Assembly: GCA_003600225.1 (NCBI GenBank)
Contig: QZFT01000018.1
Coordinates: 1-64,000 of the forward strand
Source: Pseudonocardiaceae bacterium YIM PH 21723
Lineage (GTDB): Bacteria; Actinomycetota; Actinomycetes; Mycobacteriales; Pseudonocardiaceae
Direction of reading: 5' to 3'
DNA: 64,000 nucleotides
Made by a program: the position numbers and the translations under genes. The notes under the pieces were generated by a model. It searched no databases. It was not told the origin of the DNA and saw only the letters and a list, made by a program, of their open reading frames with translations. Positions 1-8,567 of this stretch are shown here, one piece after another. The first letter of the stretch is position 1. Each line of letters begins with the position of its first letter.

Positions 1-37
1 GGCGATGTTCGGGACATTCCGTGTCCCGAACATCGCC
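1..37. repeat. Palindrome, family A intergenic hairpin (edge copy)
   Basis: Perfect inverted repeat with 16-bp arms (1-16 and 22-37) and a 5-nt loop. The core GATGTTCGGG / CGAACATCG and the following CAACTTCG match the hairpins at 47305-47359 and 56340-56394, so I read this as a shorter, diverged copy of that family. Confidence 0.7.
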
Positions 38-63
38 AACTTCGTCTATCCGGGCAAATAAAC

Positions 64-108
64 GACCCCGGCGACCACCGATAGGGGCATATCGGTGGGG
101 CCGGGGTC
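64..108. terminator. Strong GC-rich hairpin, probable terminator
   Basis: Arms of 20 nt (64-83) and 19 nt (90-108) pair with one bulge around a 6-nt loop. There is no clear U-tract. It may end a transcript entering from the left edge. The rest of 109-331 shows no convincing gene. Confidence 0.5.
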
Positions 109-331
109 ATCGGGACGCGCGAAGTCCACAGGCTCCTGGCTGCCACGGGCGAGGGGATTCGGTTAGGGAGGTGAACCGTCAAGCCCGCCGCGCACCAGGG
201 GATAACACGGTCAGTAGGAAAGCTATTTCCTGTCGATATGTAACGCCATCAACCGAAGGCACTCATCTTCGCCGCCGAATGGCCGTATAACTCGCCCGAA
301 CGGACGTGAATCGCCTTCAATTGATCACCCA

Positions 332-1942
332 TCAGCGCGTCCAGGGCTCCCGCTTATGGCCGCTGCCACCCAGCCGTTTGCGATCCATCAGCTCCCGGGT
401 CCGGTCCAGGATCGTGCGGCCGGGCCAGCTCTCCGGGGCCCTCGGCTCGCCCGCGCAGGCCGATCCCTCGCCGGGCAGGGCGCCGGACAGCAGGTAGTCC
501 TCGACGAGTGACCGGGCGCAGAAATTGCTCAGGAACATCGCGTGGTCACCGGTATCGGTCACGGTCAGCAGCCGATGGCCCAGCGCGGCGGCCATCTGCC
601 TGCCGCCCTCGTACCGGGTCTGCGTGTCCCCGGTTCCCTGCACCACGAGACCCTGCGGGTAGTCCCGGGTCAGTGACGCGCCACCCGAGCCGGCCGTCCG
701 GAACAGGCAGCCGTTCGGGGCCGCGCGCAGCACCCCGAGGCCGTACGGATACCGCTCGCGGTACAACCGCATATCGGTGAGATAGGTGGCCGGATCGCGG
801 GGCCAGATCCCCTCGCAGACCACGGCGTCGAATACGGCGTTGGCCGAATCCGGCAGGCTCACCGCCGCCAGTGGCTTGATCGCGGCGGTGGCGTCGTCCG
901 CGCTGCCCCGATCCGGCCCGCGCAGGGCTGAGATCACCTCTGCGGGCAGGTCCCAGGCCGCGCGGTAGCGGGTGGCGATACCCAGGTAGGCGTCCAGCAC
1001 GGACCGGTCCACGCCGTCCCGGGGCTGCTCGGCCAGCCGGGCGCCCAGCTCCTCCACCGTGGCCAGCACCTGGGCCCGGGTCTCGCCCAGGATGAACCGG
1101 ACGTGCCGGGCGGCCACCCAGTCCGCCCAGGCCTCCACGTTCTCCCTGGCGGCGATGGCCTGCTGCATGAACTGTTCCCGCCAGATCCACTGCGGACCGA
1201 CGCTGGAGTCCAGCACGTTGCGGTCCAGCCGGTCCGGGAACATCGTGCCGTACAGGGCGGTCAGGTAGGTGGCGTAGGAGAAGCCGAGCATGCTGATCCG
1301 CGACTCGCCCAGCACGCTGCGGATGATGTCCATGTCCCGCACCGAGTCGGCCGAGGTGACCGTCGACCTGGGCAGGTCACCGCCGTCCCGGCAGTTCATC
1401 TCCCGCTGCTCGGCGACGTTGAACGCCTCGATCAGCTCCCGGTCGTCCGGCCTGCTGTCCGAGGGCAGCGGGGGAGCGGCGCCGGTGCAGGTCAGCCGGG
1501 TGGACCGGCCGACGCCCCTCGGGTCGAAGCCGATGATGTCGTAGCCGGCCCGCAGCCGTGACTCCTCGAAGGCGAGCGGGAAGGTCAGCCCACTGACTCC
1601 TGGCCCGCCGGGATTGACCAGCAGGCTGCCCCGCCGGTGGTTGGTGGCCGCGGGCAGCCTGCTGATCGCCAGGTTCAGCGTGGCGCCCCTCGGCTGCGCG
1701 TAGTCCTGCGGCACGGTGATCACCGTGCACTCCAGCGTGGTGGACGGCCGGCAGGGCGCCCACTCCGGTTGCTGGGTGTAGAACGCTTTGTAGGCTCCCG
1801 GGGCGGTGTGGCTCATCTCTGCGCAGCGGGCGGCGGAATCGTGGCAGAGCAGGGCGGCGACGCCCACGACGACCACCAGCAGCCTCAGCACTGCGGCTGC
1901 CGACCCCTTGTTGTGCACAGGCCCACCCCTCCGCTGTATCAA
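332..1942 (-). CDS. Secreted alpha/beta hydrolase, S33 tripeptidyl-aminopeptidase family
   Basis: A 536-residue exported hydrolase predicted to release short peptides from the N-termini of proteins or peptides outside the cell. A hydrophobic segment at residues 17-32 is the likely signal sequence. The oxyanion region VNPGGPG lies near residue 110 and the family landmark GFDPRGVGRS near 140. The nucleophile is S222 in GFSYA, where the usual final Gly of GxSxG is Ala. The acid lies in GTGDTQT and the catalytic His in TGDHAMF near the C-terminus, inside a TAP-like C-terminal domain. It is a paralogue of the 3192-4778 gene, with the MFS gene between them. The GxSxA elbow is unusual but the triad seems complete. 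The natural peptide substrate cannot be inferred. Confidence 0.9.
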   Translation of the reverse strand: MIQRRGGPVHNKGSAAAVLRLLVVVVGVAALLCHDSAARCAEMSHTAPGAYKAFYTQQPEWAPCRPSTTLECTVITVPQDYAQPRGATLNLAISRLPAATNHRRGSLLVNPGGPGVSGLTFPLAFEESRLRAGYDIIGFDPRGVGRSTRLTCTGAAPPLPSDSRPDDRELIEAFNVAEQREMNCRDGGDLPRSTVTSADSVRDMDIIRSVLGESRISMLGFSYATYLTALYGTMFPDRLDRNVLDSSVGPQWIWREQFMQQAIAARENVEAWADWVAARHVRFILGETRAQVLATVEELGARLAEQPRDGVDRSVLDAYLGIATRYRAAWDLPAEVISALRGPDRGSADDATAAIKPLAAVSLPDSANAVFDAVVCEGIWPRDPATYLTDMRLYRERYPYGLGVLRAAPNGCLFRTAGSGGASLTRDYPQGLVVQGTGDTQTRYEGGRQMAAALGHRLLTVTDTGDHAMFLSNFCARSLVEDYLLSGALPGEGSACAGEPRAPESWPGRTILDRTRELMDRKRLGGSGHKREPWTR

Positions 1943-1987
1943 CGTCCGAAGTAATCACCGGATGCGAGATCGCTTCGGGTTTAGGGT

Positions 1988-3235
1988 GTGGTGATGCGCA
2001 CGTCACTGGGGACGCCGTTCGCCCGGCTCTGGGCCGCCTACGCGGTCAGCACCTTCGGCAGTTGGCTGTTGCTGGACGCCTTCGCCGTGGTCGCGTTCCA
2101 GGCGCTGCACGCGAGTGCTGCGCAGGTGGCGTTGCTGTCCGCGGTGGGTCTGGCGGCCGGTGCGGCGTTGTCCGTGCCGATCGGGCCCTGGCTGGACGTG
2201 CGACGTAAGCGGCCGGTGATGATCGCGATGGACCTGCTGCGCTGTCTCGCGCTGCTCACCGTGCCCGTCGCCTGGGCCTGCGGGTTGCTGAGCCTGGTGC
2301 AGCTGATAGTCGTGTCGGCGGTGGTCGCGGTCGCGGACATCGTCTTCGCCGCCGCCAGTGGCGCGTTCCTGAAGTCGGCGGTCCCGCCGGAAGGCCGGCT
2401 GTCCGCCGCCACGCGGTTCGAGGCGACGACCTGGACGGCCACCGCCCTCGGGCCACCCCTGGGTGGCTGGGCGGCCGGAACCATCAGCCCGGTGGTCACC
2501 GTGATCGCCGACGCGGTGAGCTTCCTGCTGTCCGCGCTGGGCATCCTGGCGGTTCGCGGGGTGGACGACCATCCGCGCAGTGCCGCCGACCGGCCGCCGA
2601 TCCTGGCCGGATGGCGTCGGATCCTGGGCGATCCGGTGCTCCGCCCGCTGTTCTGGAACACCCTCGCGGTGAACGCGCTGATCATGGTCAGCGCACCGCT
2701 GATCTTCGTGTTGATGGTGGGCGACCTGGGGTTCACGTTCTGGCAGTACGGGCTGGCCTTCTCCCTGCCCTGCCTCGGTGGCCTGGTCGGATCCCGGCTG
2801 TCCGGCCCGTTGGTACGCCGGTGGGGCACCGGCCGGGTGCTGTGGGGCAGCGGGGCCCTGCGGGCGTGCTGGCCGCTGGGTCTGGCCTTCGTCGTGCCCG
2901 GCCTGCCCGGCCTGCTGCTGGTGATGGGCGTCCAGTTCGGCCTGATCTGCTGCATCAGCGTCTACAGCCCGGTGCTGGTGACCGAGCGGCTGCGGCTGAT
3001 CCCGGATGACCGGCTGGCGGGCACCCTAGCCGCGTGGCAGCTGTCCAGCCGGGTGTTCACCGCCGGGCTCATCGCCGCCTGGGGCGGGCTGGCCGCGCTG
3101 ATCGGTACCCGGGAGGCGATCGCGGCAGCCGGAGTGGCGCTCCTGTTCACGCCACTCCTGCTGCCGCGTCGCTCGGCGATCAACTCTGGGATCAGCTCTG
3201 CGGAATCGGGCTCGCCGACCGCCGCTGCTCGTTGA
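1988..3235 (+). CDS. MFS transporter
   Basis: A 415-residue major facilitator superfamily protein with about twelve hydrophobic segments and the cytoplasmic loop-2 pattern GPWLDVRRKRPVM near residue 70, as in the MFS_3 (EntS-like) exporter group. It probably exports a small molecule by proton antiport; the substrate is unknown. I took the GTG at 1988; an ATG two codons later (1994) is equally possible. It diverges from the 332-1942 hydrolase with only 45 bp between them. Its 3' end overlaps the 3' end of the next hydrolase gene by 44 bp, tail to tail. No regulator is adjacent. Confidence 0.88.
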   Translation: MVMRTSLGTPFARLWAAYAVSTFGSWLLLDAFAVVAFQALHASAAQVALLSAVGLAAGAALSVPIGPWLDVRRKRPVMIAMDLLRCLALLTVPVAWACGLLSLVQLIVVSAVVAVADIVFAAASGAFLKSAVPPEGRLSAATRFEATTWTATALGPPLGGWAAGTISPVVTVIADAVSFLLSALGILAVRGVDDHPRSAADRPPILAGWRRILGDPVLRPLFWNTLAVNALIMVSAPLIFVLMVGDLGFTFWQYGLAFSLPCLGGLVGSRLSGPLVRRWGTGRVLWGSGALRACWPLGLAFVVPGLPGLLLVMGVQFGLICCISVYSPVLVTERLRLIPDDRLAGTLAAWQLSSRVFTAGLIAAWGGLAALIGTREAIAAAGVALLFTPLLLPRRSAINSGISSAESGSPTAAAR

Positions 3236-4778
3236 TCTTCGTGACCCGCTCGGTCAGGCTCGACTGCTGCTGGGTCTGCGCGGGCGGCGTGGGCCGCGGG
3301 ATGCTCGTGCAGACCGTGCTGCTGCCCGGCAGGACACCGTCGATCAGGTAGCGGTCGATGATGTCGCTGGCACACTTGTTGTAGGCGTACATGCCGTGCG
3401 TGCCGTCATCGGCCACCGACACCAGGTTGTCGTTCAGCCGCCTGGCCATGGCCGGGCCGCCGTCGTACTGGGTCTGGGCGTCGTTCTCCGCCTGGATGAC
3501 CAGGCCGGTCGGATACCCCTTGCGCTCCAGGTTCGTCAGCGGGTCGGCCGGGGTGAAGGAGCGGAACGCGCAGTTCCAGGGCGCGGCGCGCAGTACGCCG
3601 AAGCCCCACGGGTAGGTCTGCCGGTACTGGCGCATGTCCGCGTAGTAGGCGTTCAGGTCACGCGGCCAGTCCGCCTCACAGGTCACGGTCTCGAACACGC
3701 CGTTGGCCAGCTGCGGAATGCCCAGCTGGGCCATCAGCCGCTGTGCCTCGATGGCGTCGGCGTTGGCCGGTGCCGCGCCGTCCACCTCGGCCTTGCGCTT
3801 GACGACCAGGTCGGCCACCTCCAGCCAGGCCTCCCGGTAGCGCGTGTAGGAACCGATCGCGGCGTCGAACCCGGAACCGTCGTCCACCTTGCGCTCACGC
3901 AGCTTGAGCGCGACGGAGTTCAGCGTGGCGAGCACCGCGTCCTGGGTGGTGCCCAGGTGGTAGCGCGCGTCGTACTGGGCGGCCCAGCCGGACCAGGCGG
4001 TCACGTTCTCCAGGGCGCCGACGGCCTGCTGCTTGAACTGCTCGCGCCAGAGCCACTCGGGGTGCACCGAGGAGTCCAGCACGTTGCGGTCCAGGTAGGC
4101 CGGGAAGAGCGAGCCGTAGACGGCGCCCAGGTAGGTGCCGTACGAGTACCCCAGGTAGTTGATCTTCTTCTCGCCGAGCACGCCGCGGATGACGTCCATG
4201 TCCCGCGCGGTGTTCGGGGTGTTGATGTACGGCCGGATGCCCCCAGCGGCATTGGCGCAGCCCTCTTCGTTGGCCCGGGCCATCTCGGTCCACTTCGGGA
4301 ACTCACTGTCGGCGGGCCGGGTGCTGAGGCCCTCCGGGAACGGGGAGACCTCGCAGTTCAGCGGCGTGGACCGGCCCACACCCCGGGGGTCGAATCCGAT
4401 CAGGTCGTAGTTCTGCGAGACCCGCTGGGCGGCCAGGTAGGCGGGCATCCCGATGCCGTCGCCACCGGGACCGCCGGGGTTGAGCAGCAGCACCCCGCGC
4501 CGCTTGCTCGCGTCCTTGGCCTTGAGCCTGCTGATGGTGACCGAGATGCGCTCCTGGTCCGGAGCGCGGTAGTTCAGTGGAACCGCGATGGTGGCGCAGT
4601 CCAGCTTGGCTAACTCCCCCTTGGTGTCACAGGGCGCCCAGGTCGGGGACTGGCCGTAGAACTCGGCCAATCCGTCCGTGGGCGTGGCCTGGACGGGGGC
4701 GATCAATGACGCGGACAGGGCCACGGCGGACAATCCGGCGACCAGCCACCTGGCTCCGGAACGTGCTCTTGGTGTCAT
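3192..4778 (-). CDS. Secreted alpha/beta hydrolase, S33 tripeptidyl-aminopeptidase family
   Basis: A 528-residue exported peptidase of the mycelium-associated tripeptidyl aminopeptidase type. I set the start at ATG 4778 because AAAGGGA sits just upstream; an in-frame ATG at 4814 would add 12 residues without a better site. The N-terminus has Arg residues then a hydrophobic stretch ending near residue 31 (signal peptide). LNPGGPGG near residue 99 forms the oxyanion region, FDPRGVGRS follows, and the nucleophile is S212 in the canonical GYSYG. The acid is in AENDAQTQ and the His in DDGTHGMYAY, followed by a TAP C-terminal domain with paired Cys. It overlaps the end of the MFS gene by 44 bp. The upstream 4779-4916 stretch is AT-richer and probably holds its promoter. 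Confidence 0.92.
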   Translation of the reverse strand: MTPRARSGARWLVAGLSAVALSASLIAPVQATPTDGLAEFYGQSPTWAPCDTKGELAKLDCATIAVPLNYRAPDQERISVTISRLKAKDASKRRGVLLLNPGGPGGDGIGMPAYLAAQRVSQNYDLIGFDPRGVGRSTPLNCEVSPFPEGLSTRPADSEFPKWTEMARANEEGCANAAGGIRPYINTPNTARDMDVIRGVLGEKKINYLGYSYGTYLGAVYGSLFPAYLDRNVLDSSVHPEWLWREQFKQQAVGALENVTAWSGWAAQYDARYHLGTTQDAVLATLNSVALKLRERKVDDGSGFDAAIGSYTRYREAWLEVADLVVKRKAEVDGAAPANADAIEAQRLMAQLGIPQLANGVFETVTCEADWPRDLNAYYADMRQYRQTYPWGFGVLRAAPWNCAFRSFTPADPLTNLERKGYPTGLVIQAENDAQTQYDGGPAMARRLNDNLVSVADDGTHGMYAYNKCASDIIDRYLIDGVLPGSSTVCTSIPRPTPPAQTQQQSSLTERVTKINEQRRSASPIPQS

Positions 4779-4916
4779 CGCGTTCCCTTTTCGATTGAGA
4801 GCGGCATCACTCAATCGGGAAACGTATTGGTTAACTCATTAGTGATGCATCAACCCGTGAGCTGACGATTTCCTCCACCCGTGGGGGGATGTGTTCGCCT
4901 ATCGACGGACCCCTGA

Positions 4917-5234
4917 TCAGATGTGTCGCCGACGCCACCATCGAGGGCGGTCGAGGTGTCCCTCGGCGATCAGCCAGGCGCGGAACGCCTCGGCGTCCTG
5001 CCGCGCGGACTCGCCGGTGCGCCGCGGGTTGCCGTCGGCGTACCCGGCGAACAGCTCGCGGAACCGGTCGCCGAGCAGCTGCGCCAGGTCCGGGGCGAGT
5101 TTGGCCACCACCCGGCCACGCTTGCCGCGCAGCGCGGCGGCCTGGGTGGCCAGCAGCCGCTGGTCGAACTCGGGCGCGTCCTCCCCGGCTAGGAGGGCGC
5201 GCAGCAGCCGCTCCTGCTGCTCCGCGAGGCTCAT
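4917..5234 (-). CDS. Small MNIO partner protein (SCO6045-like)
   Basis: A 105-residue soluble protein whose ATG overlaps the stop of the DUF692 gene by 4 nt (ATGA), so the two are probably translationally coupled. It is mainly helical with conserved-looking [15 protein letters not shown] and a C-terminal [20 protein letters not shown]. From memory, streptomycete DUF692 genes (the SCO6044/SCO6045 pair) have a partner of this kind. By analogy with MbnC and TglI it may bind the substrate or hold the oxidase active. That role is inferred from position. It is the last gene of the 9455-4917 operon. Confidence 0.75.
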   Translation of the reverse strand: MSLAEQQERLLRALLAGEDAPEFDQRLLATQAAALRGKRGRVVAKLAPDLAQLLGDRFRELFAGYADGNPRRTGESARQDAEAFRAWLIAEGHLDRPRWWRRRHI

Positions 5235-6034
5235 CGGCCGGTCACGATCTGCCGGATCCGGGCCAGTTCGCCGGCCAGTTCCGCGTCGGTGGGGTAGTCG
5301 TCGTCCCGCTCCAGCATCACGCCGGGCGGATCGCAGTGGGCGCGCAGCGCGGCCAGGGTCTCGAACACCGCCTCGCCGACGGCGTGCGTGTGCGTGTCGT
5401 GGTAGACGCCGTCCCGCACCTCGCCCCCGGCCACGTGCACGTAGGCCAGGTGTTCCAGGGGCAGGCTGGTGAGGAACTCCTCCAGGTCCACGCCCAGGTT
5501 CTGCGTGCCCGCGTACAGGTTGGCCACGTCCACCAGCAGCCCGCAGCCGGTGCGTTCGACCAGTTCGGCCAGGAACTGGCCCTCGGTGTACTCGGCGTCC
5601 GGCCATTGCACCAGCGCGGCGATGTTCTCCAGCGCGAGGGGCACCGGCAGTTCCGCCTGCGCCTGCCGCACATGGGCGGACAACACGTCGAGGGCCTCCC
5701 TGGTGCGGGGCACCGGCAGCAGGTGCCCGGCCTCCAGGCCGCCGCCCCGGACGAACGCCACATGCTCGCTGACCAGCGGAGATCCCATGGTCTCCGCGAC
5801 CGAGGCCAGGTGCGCCACCCGGCTCATGTCCAGCGGCTCGGCGCCGCCGAGGGAGAGACTGACGGCGTGCGCGATCACCGGCACGCCGCGTTCCCGCAGC
5901 ACCCGCAGCGATTCGGGGAGCTCGCCGCGGTGCAGGTTCTCCGCCAGCACCTCGACGAAGTCCACCCCGGGCAGCCGTTCGACGGTCAGGTCGATCTCCG
6001 GTCGCCAGCCGATGCCGATCCCCAGCCTGTTCAT
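5231..6034 (-). CDS. DUF692 / MNIO multinuclear iron oxidase
   Basis: A 267-residue TIM-barrel enzyme of the DUF692 family, whose studied members (MbnB, TglH) are multinuclear non-heme iron oxidases that modify cysteine in ribosomal peptides. Likely metal ligands and neighbours are visible in order: [47 protein letters not shown] and [10 protein letters not shown] chose ATG 6034 ([12 protein letters not shown]), the usual family start, although the frame is open another 69 codons. The start overlaps the preceding stop by 4 nt and the stop overlaps the partner gene's ATG by 4 nt. Upstream lie four membrane proteins, two with Gly/Cys-rich tails that are plausible substrates. Family assignment is firm; substrate and product are inference. 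Confidence 0.9.
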   Translation of the reverse strand: MNRLGIGIGWRPEIDLTVERLPGVDFVEVLAENLHRGELPESLRVLRERGVPVIAHAVSLSLGGAEPLDMSRVAHLASVAETMGSPLVSEHVAFVRGGGLEAGHLLPVPRTREALDVLSAHVRQAQAELPVPLALENIAALVQWPDAEYTEGQFLAELVERTGCGLLVDVANLYAGTQNLGVDLEEFLTSLPLEHLAYVHVAGGEVRDGVYHDTHTHAVGEAVFETLAALRAHCDPPGVMLERDDDYPTDAELAGELARIRQIVTGR

Positions 6035-6780
6035 TCCGCCATCTTGCCCCAGCCGGGGAACGAACTGGGGGTACAGGTGGACGGGTATCCCATCTGCGCG
6101 GTCGGGATCCCCGTTCCGGCCAGCGCGGCGACCGCCACCAGCACGGACGACGCCGAGGACTCCCGCGCCACGCCTGCCACCTGACCGGCCGCCCGAGTCG
6201 GTTGCGACGCGCCCAGATCCATCCGGTGGGCGACCTGCCACAGGAGCAGCAGCACGCCCAGCTCGACCATCATCAGCAGCGTGGAGCGGCCGCTGACCAC
6301 ACCGCCGAAGAGGCCCATCAGACCGGCCAGGCCGAGCAGCGGGAACAGCCGGATCGACCAGGTGTGCGCGGCCGCCCGGCCGGGGCGTGCCAGCAGCCCG
6401 CGGCGGATGACGGACTCCTGGAGTTCCACCAGCCCCGGGTTGCCATGCATCAGCAGCCGCACCATGGGCTCGGTGTTGCCCGGTCCGACGACCCGGAGCA
6501 CCGCCCGCTGTAGCTCGTCGGGCCGCGCACTGTCGGTGGGCAGCAGCCTGCCGTCCCGGCCGAAGTGCAGTCCACCGGTGTTCAGCAGCCCGGCGATCGC
6601 GGTGTCCACCACCCGGTCGGGGCCGCCGGTCACCAGGGCGACCTGGTAGGCCGTGAGTTCCGGTTGGGCCTCGTCCAGCGTCCCGCTACGGGCCCACCAT
6701 CGAGTCAACAGGACCGTGAGCAGCGCGAATGCCAGCGCTGCGCCGAAGTAGCCGACGAATTCCGCCCCAGAGATGCTCAT
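6031..6780 (-). CDS. TIGR04222-type membrane protein, no Cys-rich tail
   Basis: A 249-residue membrane protein, last of four tandem paralogues. Start ATG 6780 gives [16 protein letters not shown], matching the short N-terminus and first membrane helix of its siblings. The family core is [24 protein letters not shown] near residue 45, followed by a helical cytoplasmic-looking domain and two membrane segments near 150-190. The siblings' TIGR04222 fold is recognised from memory. Unlike the genes at 7652 and 8568 it lacks a poly-Gly/Cys C-terminus and ends in a short Pro/Gly stretch with one Cys. Its stop overlaps the MNIO start (ATGA). It may be a scaffold or decayed copy. Confidence 0.8.
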   Translation of the reverse strand: MSISGAEFVGYFGAALAFALLTVLLTRWWARSGTLDEAQPELTAYQVALVTGGPDRVVDTAIAGLLNTGGLHFGRDGRLLPTDSARPDELQRAVLRVVGPGNTEPMVRLLMHGNPGLVELQESVIRRGLLARPGRAAAHTWSIRLFPLLGLAGLMGLFGGVVSGRSTLLMMVELGVLLLLWQVAHRMDLGASQPTRAAGQVAGVARESSASSVLVAVAALAGTGIPTAQMGYPSTCTPSSFPGWGKMAE

Positions 6781-6806
6781 GTCCTGTACACGCGCGACAC
6801 CGGCGT

Positions 6807-7616
6807 TCAGTTGCCCGGGCCACCGAGATTCAGGTTTCCGAGGAAGGCGCTGAAGCCGAGCGCGACCGGGTGCGTCCACACCGAGTCGGCATGGAGGAAG
6901 GCGCCGCGCATCGCCGGGTCCGGGAACACGCTCATCCCGAACAGGGCGATGGGCGCGAGCAGCACCGGGATGGACTCCAGGTTCGGCCGGGTGTCCCGAT
7001 GCCGGTTCCGCTGTCCGGCTACCAGGCGGGAACCGGCCCTGGTCGCCAGCCAGGTGCCCCGATCCCGGTTCTTCGCCGAGCGCCAGACCAGCAGCACGGC
7101 GGCGACCTCGGCCAGCTGCAGCACCATCGGCAGGCCGTCACCCGTCCCGGCGAGCAGCCGGGCCAGGCCGACGAGGGCCAGCAGCGGGAGCAGGTACACC
7201 ACCCCGGTGAGCACGGCGGCCCGGTCCGGGTGCACCAGCAGCCCGCGCGCGGCCAGGGCCTGCTGGATCTCGGCGACCCGTGGGTTGCCGCGCAGCAGCG
7301 GTCGTACCTGCCGGGCCGTCTTCCCCTGATCGACCGCCGTGCGGACCTCCCACTGCAGGTCGTCGATGATCAGACCGGGACCCCGCCGCAGCGTGCCGTC
7401 CCGGTCGATCCGTAAGCCACCGGTGGCCAGCAGGCTGCTGATCGCGGTGTCCACCACCCGATCCGCGCCACCGGCCAGCAACGCCAGCTCGTACGGCCCC
7501 GGTTCCGGCTGGTCCGGGGCGGGCGGTGTGCCGCGTGCCCAGCCGCGCAGCACGATCGCGGCCAGCACCACGACGAGGAGTGCGCCGATGTACAACCAGT
7601 GAAAGTCAGCCCCCAT
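6807..7616 (-). CDS. TIGR04222-type membrane protein, no Cys-rich tail
   Basis: A 269-residue paralogue of its neighbours. ATG 7616 gives MGADFHWLYIGALL, parallel to the siblings; the frame stays open further upstream. Residues 6-25 form a membrane helix. [26 protein letters not shown] is the family hallmark (about residues 42-67). A helical hairpin of two membrane segments lies around 140-185, and PIALFGMSVFPDPAMRGAFL is the conserved distal motif. The C-terminus, LGFSAFLGNLNLGGPGN, has no cysteine. Twenty-six bases separate it from the next gene. It is probably co-transcribed with the MNIO enzyme. Confidence 0.8.
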   Translation of the reverse strand: MGADFHWLYIGALLVVVLAAIVLRGWARGTPPAPDQPEPGPYELALLAGGADRVVDTAISSLLATGGLRIDRDGTLRRGPGLIIDDLQWEVRTAVDQGKTARQVRPLLRGNPRVAEIQQALAARGLLVHPDRAAVLTGVVYLLPLLALVGLARLLAGTGDGLPMVLQLAEVAAVLLVWRSAKNRDRGTWLATRAGSRLVAGQRNRHRDTRPNLESIPVLLAPIALFGMSVFPDPAMRGAFLHADSVWTHPVALGFSAFLGNLNLGGPGN

Positions 7617-7651
7617 GACCGGAACACGCACCGGGCCGGCGATCGGTTGCC

Positions 7652-8515
7652 TCAGCTGCTCCCGCCGCCGCAGCCGCCTCCGCCACCACAACCGCCGCCA
7701 CCACAGCCACCGCCGCCGCCACAGCTGCTGGAGCTACAGGAGAATCCGCCCCCGCCGCTGTCGCCGAACCAGCCTCCGGTGAACGATCCGCCCCCGGTGC
7801 CGAGGTGCCGGGTGGAACCCAGGTACGCCGAGACGATCAGCGGATCGGAGAAGGCGGCCATGCCGAACAACGCCACCGGAACGAGCGCCGCGCCGCCGCG
7901 CCTGCCCTGGTTCTGCTGCCGGGTGACGGTCAGCATCCGGGCGCCCGCGGCGGTCAGCGCGATGCTGCGGCGGCCCCGCCACACCAGCCAGCCGACGATC
8001 GCCACGACCAGGAGCGCGGCGGCCAGGTAGCCCGTCGGCTCGGCGAACAGCCGGATCAGCCCCAGCGCGAACAGCGGGGCAGGCAGCCAGCGGGCGACGC
8101 GCAGCAGCCGGACCCGGTCCGGCCTGGCCAGCAGGCCCTGGTCCCGCAACCGCTGTTCGATCTCGTCGATGAGCCGGTTGCCGTGCATCCCGGCCCGCAC
8201 CATGGAGACCTTGTCCCCGGTACCCACGGCGTTCAGCACGGCCAGCTGCAGCTCATCGCTCACCGTCTCCGCACTGGTCCGGGTCAGCGAGCCCTTCCTG
8301 CTGATCCGCACCAGGTCCTCGGCCAGCAGGCCGCCGATCGCGGTGTCGATCACCCGGCCCGGCCCGCCGGCCAGAAAGGCCAGGTCGTAGGCACTCAGGT
8401 CCCGCCGCTTCGCGGTGCCCGAGCCTCTGCGGGCCCACCACCGCGCGCCCAGTATCAGCAGGATGACCGCCACAGCGAGCACCCCGTACAGCGCCAGGAA
8501 TTCCTGTCCACCCAT
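7652..8515 (-). CDS. TIGR04222-type membrane protein with Gly/Cys-rich tail
   Basis: A 287-residue membrane protein starting MGGQEFLALYG. It has an N-terminal membrane helix, the hallmark YDLAFLAGGPGRVIDTAIGGLL near residue 42, paired membrane segments around 148-180, and PVALFGMAAFSDPLIVSAYLG near 220. After residue about 245 the protein becomes Gly/Ser-rich and the last 25 or so residues are runs of Gly broken by Cys (SCSSSSCGGGGGCGG, and on), with six Cys in all in the tail. A membrane-held flexible Cys tail next to an MNIO gene suggests that the tail is the modified substrate or a metal-binding end. That is inference; the tail itself is directly read. Confidence 0.85.
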   Translation of the reverse strand: MGGQEFLALYGVLAVAVILLILGARWWARRGSGTAKRRDLSAYDLAFLAGGPGRVIDTAIGGLLAEDLVRISRKGSLTRTSAETVSDELQLAVLNAVGTGDKVSMVRAGMHGNRLIDEIEQRLRDQGLLARPDRVRLLRVARWLPAPLFALGLIRLFAEPTGYLAAALLVVAIVGWLVWRGRRSIALTAAGARMLTVTRQQNQGRRGGAALVPVALFGMAAFSDPLIVSAYLGSTRHLGTGGGSFTGGWFGDSGGGGFSCSSSSCGGGGGCGGGGCGGGGGCGGGSS

Positions 8516-8567
8516 TGCGTCCCCCTCGCCTCATCGGCAACACGCGTGGGGCGGTGCTCAGGTTGCC

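Noticed and set aside
2-61. C-terminal fragment of a plus-strand gene ending ANFVYPGK then TAA
   Set aside because: The frame lies on the family A palindrome, which recurs in non-coding DNA elsewhere in the window, so it is probably not protein-coding.
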